Shown piece by piece: positions 28,057 to 38,771 of a stretch of DNA of 64,000 nucleotides (position 1 is the first letter of the stretch; the number at the start of each line of letters is the position of its first letter). The notes below the pieces were generated by a model. It did no database searches. It worked only from the letters and a program-made list of their open reading frames with translations, and was not told the DNA's origin. The stretch comes from Pelagibacterium sediminicola (GTDB lineage Bacteria; Pseudomonadota; Alphaproteobacteria; Rhizobiales; Devosiaceae), in the NCBI RefSeq assembly GCF_003390885.1, contig NZ_QMEL01000001.1, forward strand, positions 62,001-126,000. The letters are read 5' to 3'. The position numbers were made by a program, and so were the translations under genes.

Positions 28057-30528
28057 ATGAAGCCGGCTGGATTCCGGAAATTTTCTGGATTCATGGCTCT
28101 GTCAGCGGCGCCTTCCGCATTGCTTTGCGCCTCCCCTGCGCTGTCCGCTCCGCTTGTTTCAGCCAACATGGCGGCAACCGCCCCTTATGCGATTGCGTTC
28201 GGCGCGGCGGGGTTCGGGCTGGTCGCGACCTTCATGGCCGCGCGCTGGCGGCGCGCCGCCGAGATCGCCGATGCGCGGGGCACAGCGCGGCTGGGCGAGA
28301 TGCGGGCCGCGCTCGATGAGTTCGAGACGCTGCTGGCGGGCATGCCCGAGGTCACGATCTTATGGAAGGATACCGGGTTCGAGCCATCCGTCCTTGGCCC
28401 CGTCCCCGCGCTCATCCCGGGCGAAACGCGGGCCGAAATGGTGCTCGATTTCCGCGCATGGCTCGACCCGGACGCCGCGCGCGAACTGGCCGACCGGCTG
28501 ACTGATCTCAGGATCGAGGGCAAGGTCTTCGAAACTTCGGTCACCGCGCGGGACGGGCGCATCATCCGCTGCGCGGGGCGGCTGGTGGGCGGCACGGCGG
28601 TGGTGCGGCTCAGGCCCTCGGGCTCGTCGGCCCAACCGCCGCTTTCGGGCAGCGCACTCATGCGCCTGCCCTCGCTCACCGATGCGCAAGGCATCCTTTC
28701 CAGCCTCACCGTACCGGCATGGCTACGCGACAGGGACGGCGTGATGGTCTATGCCAACGCCGCGTATCTGCATTTCACCCGCACGCTGGGGCTGAAGTCC
28801 GATCGCGGAACGGCGCCCGACATCTTTCCCGGCGAAGCGCGCGAAACGCTTTTGAAGGCCCTCGAGGATGCGGGCGACACCATCGCGCTCGAACACGAGC
28901 ACGCGCTGGCCGGACAACTCGATCTGGTGCTGTTTCCCCTCAATGGCGGGTCGGCGGGTTATTGCTACCTGCCGCTCAAAACCCCCAGGCCCAAGCAAAC
29001 CGCGCCGCGCGAACCCGATCTGGGGCATCTGACCACAGTTATCGATGCGCTCGCCACCCCGGTCGCTGTGTTCGACAAGGACCGGCGCCTCTCCCACTTC
29101 AATTCCGCCTATGCCCGGTTCTGGTCTCTCGATGCGGACTGGCTTTCGTCCCGGCCCGACGAGCGCGCCATCCTCGACAAATTGCGGACCATGGGCGCGC
29201 TCCCCGCCGAGCCCGATTATCGCTCGTGGCGCGACAAGCACCTGATGAGCTATGCGCTGACCGCCCCGCGCGAAACCCCCTGGTATCTGCCCGACGGGCG
29301 CTCGGCCAATGTGATCGCGGCCCCCGCCACCGGCACGGGCGGCGTCATCTATGTCTTTGAGGACATGACCGAGCGGCTGGCGCTCGAAACGCGGCACAAT
29401 GCGCTGATCAGCGTGCAGCGCGAAACGCTCAACGCGCTCAACGAGGGCGTTGCGGTTTTCGGCACCAATGGGCGGTTGCGGCTGCACAATCCAAGGCTTT
29501 CGGAAATCTGGAAGCTGCCGATGGCGGCGCTCGACAGCCATCTTCATATCGACGAGGTGACCCGCGCCGCGGCTCTCGCCTTTCCCGAGGACGGGGAGGC
29601 GATCTGGCGGGATTTGAAGCGCAAGATCATCGACCTCAACCCCACGCGCGGGGACGCCAAGGGGCGCATCGCGCGCGCCGACGGGCGGCTGATCGATTTT
29701 GCCGTGGTGCGCCTGCCCGACGGGCAGTCGATGATGACCTTCATGGACGTTTCGGAAAGCGCCAATTACGAGCGCGTGCTCAAGGAGCGCAACGAGGCGC
29801 TGATCGCCGCCGACAAGCTCAAGGATACGTTCGTGCAGAACGTTTCGTATGAGTTGCGCTCCCCGCTCACCAACATCATCGGCTTTGCCGATCTTCTGGC
29901 CTCCGGCGAAGTCGGCCCGCTCAATGAAAAGCAGCGCGCCTATACCGGCTATATCCGCACCTCGAGCGCCAATCTGGGGCTGCTGATCGACAACATCCTC
30001 GATCTTGCCAATGTCGATGCGGGCATCGCCCAGCTCCATACGGAAAAACTCGACATCGCCGAACTGATCGAAAAGGCACGGGCCGGGCTCTCCGCCGCGT
30101 TTTCGGGGTCGGAAAAGCCGGTCAACCTCAAGGTGGAGATCGCCGGGGACCTGCCCCCCTTCATCGCGGACGGCACGCGCATCGTCCAGATTCTCTACAA
30201 TCTCTTGTCCAACGCCGCCCGCTTTTCCGATCCGGGCGCGGAAATCTCGCTTGCGGTCAGCGCGCGCGGGGGCGACCGCATCGTCTTTGCGGTCGAGGAC
30301 GAGGGGGTGGGCATCCCCGAGGAAATCCGCAACGCGGTGTTCTCGCGTTTTGAAGGCCAGACGATCGAGGGCCGCCAGCGGGGCGCCGGGCTGGGTCTGG
30401 CCATCGTCAAGACCTTTGCCAACCTTCACGGCGGCACGGTCCATATCGAGACCCGCAAACCGCGCGGCACGAGGGTTTCAGTGATCCTGCCGTCCGATGC
30501 CTCGCTCGCCCAGAATGCCGGCGAATAG
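28057..30528 (+). CDS. divL: DivL-like PAS sensor kinase with Tyr at the phospho-acceptor site
   Basis: 823 residues. A probable membrane segment lies at about 43-62, followed by PAS-like regions (about 80-190, 225-320, 345-450, 460-570), then the dimerisation helix and ATPase domain. The H-box reads QNVSYELRSPLTNIIGFADL: the usual histidine is Tyr598 (codon 29848-29850). The ATPase side looks intact: N-box LYNLLSNAARFS, G1 VEDEGVGIPE, G2 GAGLGLAIVKTF. A tyrosine here is the hallmark of DivL, the CckA-CtrA pathway regulator of Caulobacter, and the neighbourhood (ahcY, tsaE) fits. Probably a non-canonical scaffold or sensor at the pole controlling the cell cycle. Confidence 0.85.
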   Translation: MKPAGFRKFSGFMALSAAPSALLCASPALSAPLVSANMAATAPYAIAFGAAGFGLVATFMAARWRRAAEIADARGTARLGEMRAALDEFETLLAGMPEVTILWKDTGFEPSVLGPVPALIPGETRAEMVLDFRAWLDPDAARELADRLTDLRIEGKVFETSVTARDGRIIRCAGRLVGGTAVVRLRPSGSSAQPPLSGSALMRLPSLTDAQGILSSLTVPAWLRDRDGVMVYANAAYLHFTRTLGLKSDRGTAPDIFPGEARETLLKALEDAGDTIALEHEHALAGQLDLVLFPLNGGSAGYCYLPLKTPRPKQTAPREPDLGHLTTVIDALATPVAVFDKDRRLSHFNSAYARFWSLDADWLSSRPDERAILDKLRTMGALPAEPDYRSWRDKHLMSYALTAPRETPWYLPDGRSANVIAAPATGTGGVIYVFEDMTERLALETRHNALISVQRETLNALNEGVAVFGTNGRLRLHNPRLSEIWKLPMAALDSHLHIDEVTRAAALAFPEDGEAIWRDLKRKIIDLNPTRGDAKGRIARADGRLIDFAVVRLPDGQSMMTFMDVSESANYERVLKERNEALIAADKLKDTFVQNVSYELRSPLTNIIGFADLLASGEVGPLNEKQRAYTGYIRTSSANLGLLIDNILDLANVDAGIAQLHTEKLDIAELIEKARAGLSAAFSGSEKPVNLKVEIAGDLPPFIADGTRIVQILYNLLSNAARFSDPGAEISLAVSARGGDRIVFAVEDEGVGIPEEIRNAVFSRFEGQTIEGRQRGAGLGLAIVKTFANLHGGTVHIETRKPRGTRVSVILPSDASLAQNAGE

Positions 30529-31003
30529 GGCGGTGCTCGCGCTTTTCGCGCCCGATGAGAAGGCAACCGACGCCATCGGCGCGGCGCTTGCCGGATTGCT
30601 CGAGCCCGGCGACACGGTACTGCTCGAAGGCGACCTGGGGGCGGGCAAGACGGCGCTGGCCCGCGCCATCATCCGCGCAAGGCTGGGCGACCCGGCGATG
30701 GCGGTCCCCTCCCCCACATTCGCGCTGGTCCAGCCCTATCCCGGCATCGTCCACGCCGATCTTTACCGGCTTTCGCACGCCGACGAACTTGAAGAGCTCG
30801 GGATTTTCGAGAACGATCGGACGATAAAGCTCATCGAGTGGCCCGAACGCGCGCCCGAGCTTGAAACGCTGCCCGGCATCATGGTGCGGCTGGCGCCGGG
30901 GGAAAACGGTGCGGGCCGGGTGATGACCATCACGCCCATGGGCGGGCGGGCGCTCACGACCTGGGGAACCGGTTTGGCACAATGGATAAGGGACGAAACT
31001 TGA
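30497..31003 (+). CDS. tsaE: tRNA t6A biosynthesis ATPase TsaE
   Basis: 168 residues (or 162 from the ATG at 30515). TsaE is the ATPase partner of TsaB/TsaD for threonylcarbamoyl-adenosine at position 37 of ANN-decoding tRNAs. Walker A is LEGDLGAGKTALARAII, with the SPTFALVQPYPG and HADLYRLSHADELEELGI motifs and IEWPERAPEL (Walker B-like). Overlaps the kinase 3' end by 32 bases, so translation is probably coupled. In many relatives TsaE is followed by, or fused to, an AmgK-type phosphotransferase; here the protein stops after the TsaE domain and no such gene is present. Confidence 0.93.
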   Translation: MPRSPRMPANRAVLALFAPDEKATDAIGAALAGLLEPGDTVLLEGDLGAGKTALARAIIRARLGDPAMAVPSPTFALVQPYPGIVHADLYRLSHADELEELGIFENDRTIKLIEWPERAPELETLPGIMVRLAPGENGAGRVMTITPMGGRALTTWGTGLAQWIRDET

Positions 31004-31005
31004 TC

Positions 31006-31734
31006 ATGGGCGGGGCGGGCGGCATGCCCGATGTGATGCTGCTGGCGGCAGGGCTCGGCACGCGGATGCGGCCCCTGACATTTACCAAACCCAAGGCGCT
31101 GATCGAGGTGGCGGGCAAGCCGCTGATCGACCACGTGATCGACGCGGCATTGGCAGAGGGGTGCAGCCGGTTCGCCGTCAACGCCCATCACAAGGCCGAA
31201 CAGGTTGCGGCTCATGTCGAGAGACTCAAAAAAGGCCTGCCCGACATCGCCTTTGCCATTTCCCACGAAAAAGAACGTCTGCTGGATACGGGCGGGGGCC
31301 TGCGCAACGCCCTGCCGCTGCTGGACACCGACCCGGTGCTCACGATGAACACCGACAGTTTCTGGCTGGCGGGCGAGGACAGGCCCATTTCGCGCATGGT
31401 GGACGCCTATGGCCAAGGGGACGCCGATGCGGCGCTGCTGTGCGTTTCCCCCGACCACGCCACGGGCTATTTCAAGGGCGCCGATTTCCTCCTGTCGGAA
31501 GACGGCACGATCTCGAAAACGGTGGGGCGGCCGGTGGTCTATGCCGGGGTGGCGCTGATTTCGCGCGCCCTTGCCGCACAAGGCCCGGACGTGCCCTTTT
31601 CGCTCGTGCGGCATTTCGAGACAGCACGCGCGGCGGGGCGGCTACGGGGCGTCAGCATCGAGACCGGCTGGTATCACGTCGGCGATCCCGGCGCGATCGC
31701 CCGCACCGAGCAGCAGATCGGCGAACTGGTCTGA
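31006..31734 (+). CDS. MurU-like sugar nucleotidyltransferase
   Basis: About 242 residues. The nucleotidyltransferase signature LLAAGLGTRMRPLTFTKPKA and GKPLIDHVID are followed by DTGGGLRNALP and LTMNTDSFWLAGE (metal-binding region), matching N-acetylmuramate-1-phosphate uridylyltransferase MurU of the cell-wall sugar salvage route. Substrate identity is inferred. Start uncertain: 31006 or 31024 (MPDVMLLAAG); an in-frame ATG at 30982 overlaps tsaE. The partner kinase AmgK, normally adjacent, is missing. Its TGA overlaps the addB ATG (TGATG). Confidence 0.82.
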   Translation: MGGAGGMPDVMLLAAGLGTRMRPLTFTKPKALIEVAGKPLIDHVIDAALAEGCSRFAVNAHHKAEQVAAHVERLKKGLPDIAFAISHEKERLLDTGGGLRNALPLLDTDPVLTMNTDSFWLAGEDRPISRMVDAYGQGDADAALLCVSPDHATGYFKGADFLLSEDGTISKTVGRPVVYAGVALISRALAAQGPDVPFSLVRHFETARAAGRLRGVSIETGWYHVGDPGAIARTEQQIGELV

Positions 31735-34700
31735 TGGGGGCCGGGGGCAACATCTTTTCGGTCCCGCCCCATGCGCCGTTCCTCGAGACACTGGCGCGGG
31801 CGCTGATCGATGGCGCGGTGTTGCCCGGCTGGCCGCGCCAGGGCCCCTTCTGGCTGTCAGACATCACCATTTTCCTCCCCACCCGCCGCGCACGCGGCGC
31901 GTTGGCCGACGCGCTCGTTGCGGCGCTGGGGGGAGCGCCGATGCTTTTGCCCGATATCAGGACGCTGGGTGGGGAAGACCCTTCCGAAGAGCCGTTTCTG
32001 CCCCCCTACGAGGCCGTTGCGCTGCCCCCAGCCATGAGCCGGGTCAAGCGCCGCCTGCTGCTCGCGCAACTGATTGGGAAATGGCTCGCAACGCGCGCCG
32101 ATACGCCCTTTTCCGCCCCGGCGCTGGGCGGGTATCGGGGCGGCCCCAATATCGCCGAGGTGCTGGCACTCGCCGATTCGCTGGGCACGCTGATCGATGA
32201 TTTCGCCATTGCCGGCAGGGACCTTTCCGACCTTGAGGCCATCGAGACCGGCCAGCTCGCCGAGCAGTTCCTCGCCAATCTCGATTTCGTGCGCTTCATC
32301 TTCGCCAACTGGCCCGCCATCCTCAAAGCCGAGGGCGAGATGGACGCCAGCGCGCGCACCACCGCGCTTCTTCACCGCCACGCGCAGGTCCTGCCAAAGA
32401 TTTATGGCGAACGGCCCGTCATCGTCGCCGGATCGACCGGCTCGATGCCCGCCACCGCCGAACTCATCGCCGCCATTGCCGCCCTGCCGCGGGGGGCCGT
32501 GGTGTTGCCGGGGCTCGATACCGGCCTTGACCCCATGCGCACCGACGCGCTGCGGACGGACAGGAACAACCCCCACGGACACCCGCAATATGGGCTGGTG
32601 CGGCTGCTCGATACGCTGGGCGTCCGCCCCGAGGCCGTGGAAACGCTTGGGCCTTCGGCCGCTCCACGCACCGAAGCGGTCCGGGCCGCGCTGGTGCTGG
32701 CGCCCGAAACGGCGCGCTGGGGCGAGATCGGCGCCGGGATCGATATGGAGGCCGCCGCCGAAGGCATCGCGCTCGTTGCGGCACGCAACCCCGAGGAGGA
32801 AGCGCGCGCCATTGCCATTGCGGTTCACGATGCGCTGGCCAACCACAGGACCGCCGCCGTCATTACCCCCGACCAGACGCTGGCCCGGCGCATCGCGGCC
32901 GAACTCAGACGCGCCGGGATCAACGCGGACGACGCGGCGGGCACCCCGCTCCATCTTTCACGCGCCGGGCGGCTGGTGCGGCAGGCGGTAACGCTGGTCG
33001 TGGGCCGGTACGCGCCGGTTGACCTCATGGCACTGCTGCGCAACCGGCACGTGGAACTGGGGCTGGGCCGGGCGCACGTCGCTCCCATAGGAGAAACCCT
33101 CGATCTCAAGGTGTTGCGCGGCCAGCGGCCCGGCACGGGGATTTCCGGGCTCAAGACAATCGTTGCCGCCATGGTGAGGGACGGCGATGCCGGTGCCCGC
33201 CGCCCGCTTTCCCTTGAGGACGCGCGCGATATATCGGCCCTCCTCGATGCGCTGGACGATGCGCTCGCCCCGCTCGAAGCATTGATCGAAGGCGGGGCGT
33301 TCCGGCCCGCACAACTGGCCGTCGCGCTCGATGAGACGCTCATGCGCCTGCGGACCGGCGAGGCGGGGGGAGCGCCCGAACCGCTCGAGGGGGAGGCCGA
33401 ACTTGGGGCTCTCCTTGAAACGCTGGCCCGGCAGGGCGAACGCGGGCCGATGATCGAGCGCACAACGCTGCCGCTTGCGCTTGACGGGCTGATGGCCGGC
33501 CAGAGCGTCCGGCCCCACCGCCCACCCCACGAGGGCGTTACCCTTTATGGCCGGCTCGAAGCGCGGCTGATGACCGCCGACCGGGTCATCCTTGCCGGTC
33601 TTGTCGAGGGCGTCTGGCCGGAGGTGGCCGATCCCGGCCCGTGGCTGAGCCGGGGCATGCGCATGGGCGCGGGTCTCGAGCCACCCGAAAAGCTTCACGG
33701 ATTGGCGGCGCACGATTTCGAGATGGCGATGGGCGCGCCCGAGGTGATCCTGACGCTTTCCGAACGGCAGGGCACCGGACCGGCAACCCCCTCGCGGCTC
33801 GTCCAGCGGCTCGAAGGCTTTTTTGGCGCGGACCGGTTCAAGGCCATTGCCGAACGCGGCGCGGTCTGGCGCGATCTGGCGCGGCGGCTCGATCTCACCG
33901 GGCAGCCACCCAGAGCAGAGACGCGCCCCGCCCCCACCCCACCCAAAATCGCCCGCCCGAAAAAACTCTCGATCACCGATGCGGAAACGCTTTTGCGCTC
34001 GCCCTATGACATCTATGCCAAATACGTCCTGGGCCTGCGCAAGATCGAACCGCTGGGCGCCGATCCCGACCTTGCGGAGCGCGGCACGATCATCCACGAC
34101 ATCGTGGGGGATTTCATCGTCAAGGGGCACGATATCGCCGCGCCCGACGCGCTCGATACCCTGATGGGGCTGGCCCGGACCCGCTTTGCCGCGCTCGATG
34201 CGATCCCCGCCCGCCGCGACCTCTGGCTGTCCCGCTTTGCGCAGGCGGCACACCAGTTCCTCGACTTCGAGCGCCAGCGCGACGCGCGCGTTGCCAAGCG
34301 GCACGCGGAAATCGAGGGGGAATGGCAGTTTCCGCAGGATGGCGAGGCCTTCACCTTGAAAGGCAGGGCCGACCGGATCGACCTCATGGCGAGCGGGAAG
34401 CTCGAAATCATCGATTTTAAGACCGGGTCCATCCCCTCTCAGACCGACATGAAGGATTTTTTCGCGCCGCAATTGCCGCTCGAGGCGGTGATGGCGCGGG
34501 GCGGCGGGTTCGATGCAGTACCGGCGGCGGACGCCGAGGCGCTGACCTATATCAAGATCGGTTCCAAGCCCGATGCGGTCGAGCCGACCCCGTTCGCGCT
34601 GCCAAAGAATGGCGATCTCGATACGGCGATCGCCGAGACCTTCCGGCGCTTTATCGCCCATATCTCGAAGGTGCTGATGCAGGACGACCAGCCGATGACC

Positions 34701-34808
34701 GCGCGGGTCTTTCCCAAAAAGGGCCAGCGGTTCAGGGGCGATTACGAACATCTGGCGCGCACCGGGGAATGGGCGCTGACCGAGAGCGGCGAGGACGAGG
34801 GCGAATGA
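31734..34808 (+). CDS. addB: Double-strand break repair nuclease subunit AddB
   Basis: 1024 residues, alphaproteobacterial AddB, partner of AddA in RecBCD-like end resection and recombination. The N-terminus has DITIFLPTRRARGALADALV in place of a Walker motif, and the middle is an inactivated helicase-like core. The C-terminal PD-(D/E)xK nuclease reads GRADRIDLMASGKLEIIDFK. The four iron-sulfur cysteines of Bacillus AddB are not seen around the nuclease, as in other alphaproteobacteria. ATG 31734-31736 overlaps the upstream stop, and its own TGA overlaps addA ATG, so the three genes are translationally coupled. Confidence 0.93.
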   Translation: MGAGGNIFSVPPHAPFLETLARALIDGAVLPGWPRQGPFWLSDITIFLPTRRARGALADALVAALGGAPMLLPDIRTLGGEDPSEEPFLPPYEAVALPPAMSRVKRRLLLAQLIGKWLATRADTPFSAPALGGYRGGPNIAEVLALADSLGTLIDDFAIAGRDLSDLEAIETGQLAEQFLANLDFVRFIFANWPAILKAEGEMDASARTTALLHRHAQVLPKIYGERPVIVAGSTGSMPATAELIAAIAALPRGAVVLPGLDTGLDPMRTDALRTDRNNPHGHPQYGLVRLLDTLGVRPEAVETLGPSAAPRTEAVRAALVLAPETARWGEIGAGIDMEAAAEGIALVAARNPEEEARAIAIAVHDALANHRTAAVITPDQTLARRIAAELRRAGINADDAAGTPLHLSRAGRLVRQAVTLVVGRYAPVDLMALLRNRHVELGLGRAHVAPIGETLDLKVLRGQRPGTGISGLKTIVAAMVRDGDAGARRPLSLEDARDISALLDALDDALAPLEALIEGGAFRPAQLAVALDETLMRLRTGEAGGAPEPLEGEAELGALLETLARQGERGPMIERTTLPLALDGLMAGQSVRPHRPPHEGVTLYGRLEARLMTADRVILAGLVEGVWPEVADPGPWLSRGMRMGAGLEPPEKLHGLAAHDFEMAMGAPEVILTLSERQGTGPATPSRLVQRLEGFFGADRFKAIAERGAVWRDLARRLDLTGQPPRAETRPAPTPPKIARPKKLSITDAETLLRSPYDIYAKYVLGLRKIEPLGADPDLAERGTIIHDIVGDFIVKGHDIAAPDALDTLMGLARTRFAALDAIPARRDLWLSRFAQAAHQFLDFERQRDARVAKRHAEIEGEWQFPQDGEAFTLKGRADRIDLMASGKLEIIDFKTGSIPSQTDMKDFFAPQLPLEAVMARGGGFDAVPAADAEALTYIKIGSKPDAVEPTPFALPKNGDLDTAIAETFRRFIAHISKVLMQDDQPMTARVFPKKGQRFRGDYEHLARTGEWALTESGEDEGE

Positions 34809-37800
34809 GGAACGAACGCCCCACCACGCCGCCGCCCGACGCCATCGCCACCCAGCGCGCGGCGACCGACCCCCAGGCCAGCGCCTGGGTCAACGCCAAT
34901 GCGGGGTCGGGCAAGACGTTTGTGCTGACGCGCCGGGTGATCCGGCTGCTGCTTTCGGGCGCGGCCCCCGAAACGATCCTTTGCCTCACCTATACCAAGG
35001 CAGCCGCCGCCGAGATGCGCCATCGGGTGTCGGAAATCCTCGGGGGCTGGACGTTGCTCGACGATCAACGACTGGGCGAAGTGCTGGGCGAGATGCTGGG
35101 CGAATGGCCCGATGCCGGAACGATGACCCGCGCGCGAGAACTTTTCGCGCTGGCGCTCGAAACGCCGGGCGGGCTCAAGATCAATACGATCCACGCCTTT
35201 TGCGAAGCGGTGTTGCAGCGCTTTCCCTATGAGGCGGGCGTGCCGGTCAATTTCGCCGTCATCGAGGACGCCGACCGCAACCAGATGATCCTCGATGCGC
35301 GCGAGGCCGTGCTGGCCGAAGGGCTGGGAGCCGAGGGCCCGCTCGGAGAGGCGGCGCGGCGGCTGTTCTCGCGGCTGGGCGACCACGCCATCGAAAAGGC
35401 TGTCGCGGGCGCGTTGGGGCTGGGGCGCAGGCTCGAGCCCATCCTTGCCGATCCGGCCGCCGCCAAGGCAAATCTTTTTGCCCGGCTCGGAATTGGACCG
35501 GAGGTATCGGTCGCGGCGGTGCGCACCGAAATGATCGCGGGGATGATCGTTACGTCCGCCGACTGGCCCGAGATTTTCGCGATCGCCCCGCCCGAGCCGG
35601 GCAAGACCCGGTTCGAGGACAAGCTCGCCGCGCTCGATCCGGACAATCCCGACCCGATGAAACTGGCGCAAGCCTATCTCAAGGCCGATGGCACGGTGCC
35701 CAGCGGCTTTCCCAAAAAGGCGTTCGGGAAAGCCAATCCCGCGCTCGCCGCAAACCTTCTTGCCGAAGCCGAGCGGCTTGCCTCCCTGCTCGATCTTTAC
35801 CGCGCCAGCGAGATCGCCGAACAGTCCGCCGCCCTGCTCGATGTCCTCTCCGCGATCATCGCCCGCTACGAGGCGCAAAAGCGCGCCCGGTCGTGGCTCG
35901 ATTTCGACGACCTGGTCGTGCGCACCGCCGCGCTGTTCGCAAACCCCGACTATGGAGCGTGGGTGCGCTACAAGCTCGATGCGGGAATTGACCACATCCT
36001 TGTTGATGAAAGCCAGGACACCAATCCCGAGCAATGGCAGGTCATCGAGGCGCTGGCAGGGGATTTTTTCGACGGCGAGGGCACCGGGCGGCCCAAGACG
36101 CTGTTCGCGGTGGGCGATCCCAAGCAGTCGATCTATTCGTTCCAGGGGGCCGAGCCGGCGCTGTTTCTTGAAACGGGGCGCAAGACCAGGCGCAAGGCAA
36201 AAAACGCGGACAGGACGTGGCACGACCTGACCCTGCGCACCAGTTTTCGCACCCTTCCCGCCATCCTCGACGGGGTCGATGCGGTCGCCAACCGGCCCGG
36301 CGTCCGGGATGGTCTTCTGGCGGGCGACAGCCCTGTCCGGCACGAAAGCGCCCGCAACGACAAGGGCGGCACCATCACCCTCTGGCCGGTGATCGCGCCG
36401 CCCGAAACAATCGCAACGGAGGGCGACTGGCCGCTCGAGCCGGTCGAGAACCTTGCGAGTGCCCCGCGCCAGCTTGCCCGCCGGATCGCCCGGACCATCG
36501 GGCACTGGGTCACCCAAAAAGCCCCGCTCGGCCCTCGCAGACGGGCCATCGTGCCCGAGGACGTTCTGGTGCTGGTGCAGCGCCGCTCGGCGATTTTTGG
36601 GGAAATCGTGCGCGCCCTCAAGGAAGAACGCATCGAGAGCCCCGGCGCCGACCGGTTGCCGGTTTCGGCCCATATCGCGGTCGACGACCTTCTGGGGCTG
36701 GCCGATGTGCTGCTCAATCCGGGCGACGGGCTGACGCTCGCTGCGATCCTGCGCTCGCCGCTTTTTGGCTTAAGCGAAAACGATCTTTATCAACTGGCCC
36801 ATCCGCGCGGGAACCTCTCGCTCTGGCAGGGGTTGCAGACGAGCCCGCTGCCGGCGGCGCAGGATGCCTACGGTCAGCTTTCGGCCCTGCGCCAGAGGCT
36901 CGACCTCGACCGGCCCTATGAATTTTTCGCCCATGTGCTTTACGCGCAGGGCGGGCTCAGGCGCTTTCATCAAAGGCTCGGCGCGGAAGTCGATGAGGTC
37001 ATCGCCGAATTTCTCGACCTCGCGCTCGAACACGAAAAATCCGACCAGCCCTCCCTCACCGGCTTTATCGCCGCGATGCGCAAGAGCGACATCGTCATCA
37101 AGCGCGATCTCGTCGCCAAGACATCGGGCGTCCGGGTGATGACCGTACACGGCGCCAAGGGGCTGGAAGCGCCCCTTGTCATCCTTGCCGATTCCGCCGC
37201 CAAGCCGCCACCGGTCAAGGATTGCGTCTTTGCCGGGCCGCCCGACGCGCCGTTCCTTCTTTATTGTCCGTCAAAGGACAATCATTGCGCCGCGTCCCTG
37301 CCCTTGCGCGAGGCGGTTTCGGCGCGCCAGGACGCCGAATACTGGCGCAATCTTTATGTCGCCATGACGCGGGCCGAGGACGGGCTGGTGCTGGCGGGCT
37401 GCCTTGCCCGCCCGACAACCGATGTCGACAAGGCGTTGACGGGCTCATGGCTGGGTGCGGCGCGCGATGCGTTTGCCAAGGACGCGGCAACGCTTCTTGA
37501 TCCGGTTCTTGGCGAAAACGTCATGCGCTTTCCCGCCAGCGCGCCCGATCCCGCACCGATAACGCACGCGGCAGAGGGCGGACGCGACGCCGAGACGCCC
37601 TTCGCGCTCTCCCCATTGACGCCTGTCCAGCCAAGAGAGATCATTTCCCCCTCGGGGATCGGGGCGGCCTTGCCGGCCGAAGACGGGTTCGTGCCCGATG
37701 CCGAACGGCTGCTCGACGCAGCGACGGCGCGGGACAAGGGGATCGCGCTCCACGCGCTGCTCCAGCACCTGACCAGCGTACCTCATCACTTGCGCGCCGA

Positions 37801-38242
37801 GGTTGCGGCTGCCGCAGCGCAAACCCTTTTGCCCGATGCGCCCGAACTGGCCGGGCCGGTGACCCGGGAGGCGCTCGCCATTCTTGGCGATCCGGCGCTG
37901 GCCGCGATCTTCGGGCCCGATGCGCGCGCCGAAGTGAGCTTTGCGCTCGACGCCACCCGCAACGGAGCGCCGGTGCGCCTTGCCGGGCGCATCGACCGGC
38001 TGGTGGCCGATGAGGAGGGGATCACCATCGTCGATTTCAAGTCCGACGCCATGGCGCCCGAAGAGATGGACGGGGTGCCCGAAGCCTATTGGGTGCAGTT
38101 GGGGCTTTACGCCAGGGTCGCCGCGCGGCTCTTTCCCGGCCAGAGGGTAACCACGGCCATCTTGTGGACGACGCCAAGGCGGCTGATGATGCTCGATCCG
38201 GCCCGTCTCGCCCGGGCCAGCGCTGCCATCGCGCTGGTGTGA
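34805..38242 (+). CDS. addA: ATP-dependent helicase/nuclease AddA
   Basis: 1145 residues, UvrD-type helicase plus nuclease. Motif I is [20 protein letters not shown], Ia [77 protein letters not shown] and [17 protein letters not shown]. The C-terminal RecB-like nuclease has [20 protein letters not shown]. Length is usual. Overlaps addB by 4 bases (ATGA). With AddB it degrades blunt duplex ends and loads RecA. trxA lies 124 bases downstream. Confidence 0.96.
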   Translation: MRNERPTTPPPDAIATQRAATDPQASAWVNANAGSGKTFVLTRRVIRLLLSGAAPETILCLTYTKAAAAEMRHRVSEILGGWTLLDDQRLGEVLGEMLGEWPDAGTMTRARELFALALETPGGLKINTIHAFCEAVLQRFPYEAGVPVNFAVIEDADRNQMILDAREAVLAEGLGAEGPLGEAARRLFSRLGDHAIEKAVAGALGLGRRLEPILADPAAAKANLFARLGIGPEVSVAAVRTEMIAGMIVTSADWPEIFAIAPPEPGKTRFEDKLAALDPDNPDPMKLAQAYLKADGTVPSGFPKKAFGKANPALAANLLAEAERLASLLDLYRASEIAEQSAALLDVLSAIIARYEAQKRARSWLDFDDLVVRTAALFANPDYGAWVRYKLDAGIDHILVDESQDTNPEQWQVIEALAGDFFDGEGTGRPKTLFAVGDPKQSIYSFQGAEPALFLETGRKTRRKAKNADRTWHDLTLRTSFRTLPAILDGVDAVANRPGVRDGLLAGDSPVRHESARNDKGGTITLWPVIAPPETIATEGDWPLEPVENLASAPRQLARRIARTIGHWVTQKAPLGPRRRAIVPEDVLVLVQRRSAIFGEIVRALKEERIESPGADRLPVSAHIAVDDLLGLADVLLNPGDGLTLAAILRSPLFGLSENDLYQLAHPRGNLSLWQGLQTSPLPAAQDAYGQLSALRQRLDLDRPYEFFAHVLYAQGGLRRFHQRLGAEVDEVIAEFLDLALEHEKSDQPSLTGFIAAMRKSDIVIKRDLVAKTSGVRVMTVHGAKGLEAPLVILADSAAKPPPVKDCVFAGPPDAPFLLYCPSKDNHCAASLPLREAVSARQDAEYWRNLYVAMTRAEDGLVLAGCLARPTTDVDKALTGSWLGAARDAFAKDAATLLDPVLGENVMRFPASAPDPAPITHAAEGGRDAETPFALSPLTPVQPREIISPSGIGAALPAEDGFVPDAERLLDAATARDKGIALHALLQHLTSVPHHLRAEVAAAAAQTLLPDAPELAGPVTREALAILGDPALAAIFGPDARAEVSFALDATRNGAPVRLAGRIDRLVADEEGITIVDFKSDAMAPEEMDGVPEAYWVQLGLYARVAARLFPGQRVTTAILWTTPRRLMMLDPARLARASAAIALV

Positions 38243-38366
38243 TGGCGGCATAGGGGTGCCGGACTTGAACTGGCCACCGACTCCCCCTAGCTATGAACGA
38301 ACCGAACTTTTCCCGGCGGGCGCCATTTTTCCATCCCGGGCCCGCGATTTGCCAAAGGTATTCTCC

Positions 38367-38690
38367 ATGACCGGACATGTGACCGACTCGACTTTTGCCA
38401 CCGAGGTTCTGGGTTCGAGCGAACCCGTACTCGTCGACTTCTGGGCCGAGTGGTGCGGACCGTGCCGCGCGATTGCGCCGATCCTCGATGAGATTTCGAC
38501 CGAGATGGCCGGCAAGGTGAAAATCGTCAAGCTCAATGTCGACGAAAACCCCGGCACCGCCGCCCAGTACGGCGTGCGCTCGATCCCCACGATGATCCTG
38601 TTCAAGGGCGGCGAAGCCGCCGACATGAAGATCGGCGCAGGCACGCCCAAGGCCGGCCTCGTCAAATGGCTCGAAAGCCACGCCGCTTAA
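38367..38690 (+). CDS. trxA: Thioredoxin
   Basis: 107-residue thioredoxin 1, the general cytoplasmic disulfide reductase. Active site [16 protein letters not shown], then [21 protein letters not shown] with the cis-proline and the usual C-terminal helix [11 protein letters not shown]. The ATG at 38367 starts [10 protein letters not shown]; the longer open frame to 38256 is not family sequence. Position after addA and before folC is the normal alphaproteobacterial order. Confidence 0.96.
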   Translation: MTGHVTDSTFATEVLGSSEPVLVDFWAEWCGPCRAIAPILDEISTEMAGKVKIVKLNVDENPGTAAQYGVRSIPTMILFKGGEAADMKIGAGTPKAGLVKWLESHAA

Positions 38691-38738
38691 ATCCAAAAAG
38701 ACGACCGCGTCGCTGTTCCTTTCGTCAGCGACGCCAGA

Positions 38739-38771
38739 ACGCCCCCGCGACTGGGTTCAGTCCGGGGGCGT
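38739..38771 (+). terminator. Terminator between convergent trxA and folC
   Basis: ACGCCCCCG (38739-38747) pairs with CGGGGGCGT (38763-38771), 15-nt loop, followed by CTTGTT. It overlaps the last codons of folC. The U-tract is weak, so it may rely on stem strength. Confidence 0.6.

Noticed and set aside
32958-34751. 597-codon open frame on the - strand
   Set aside because: Antisense to addB; no recognisable domain.
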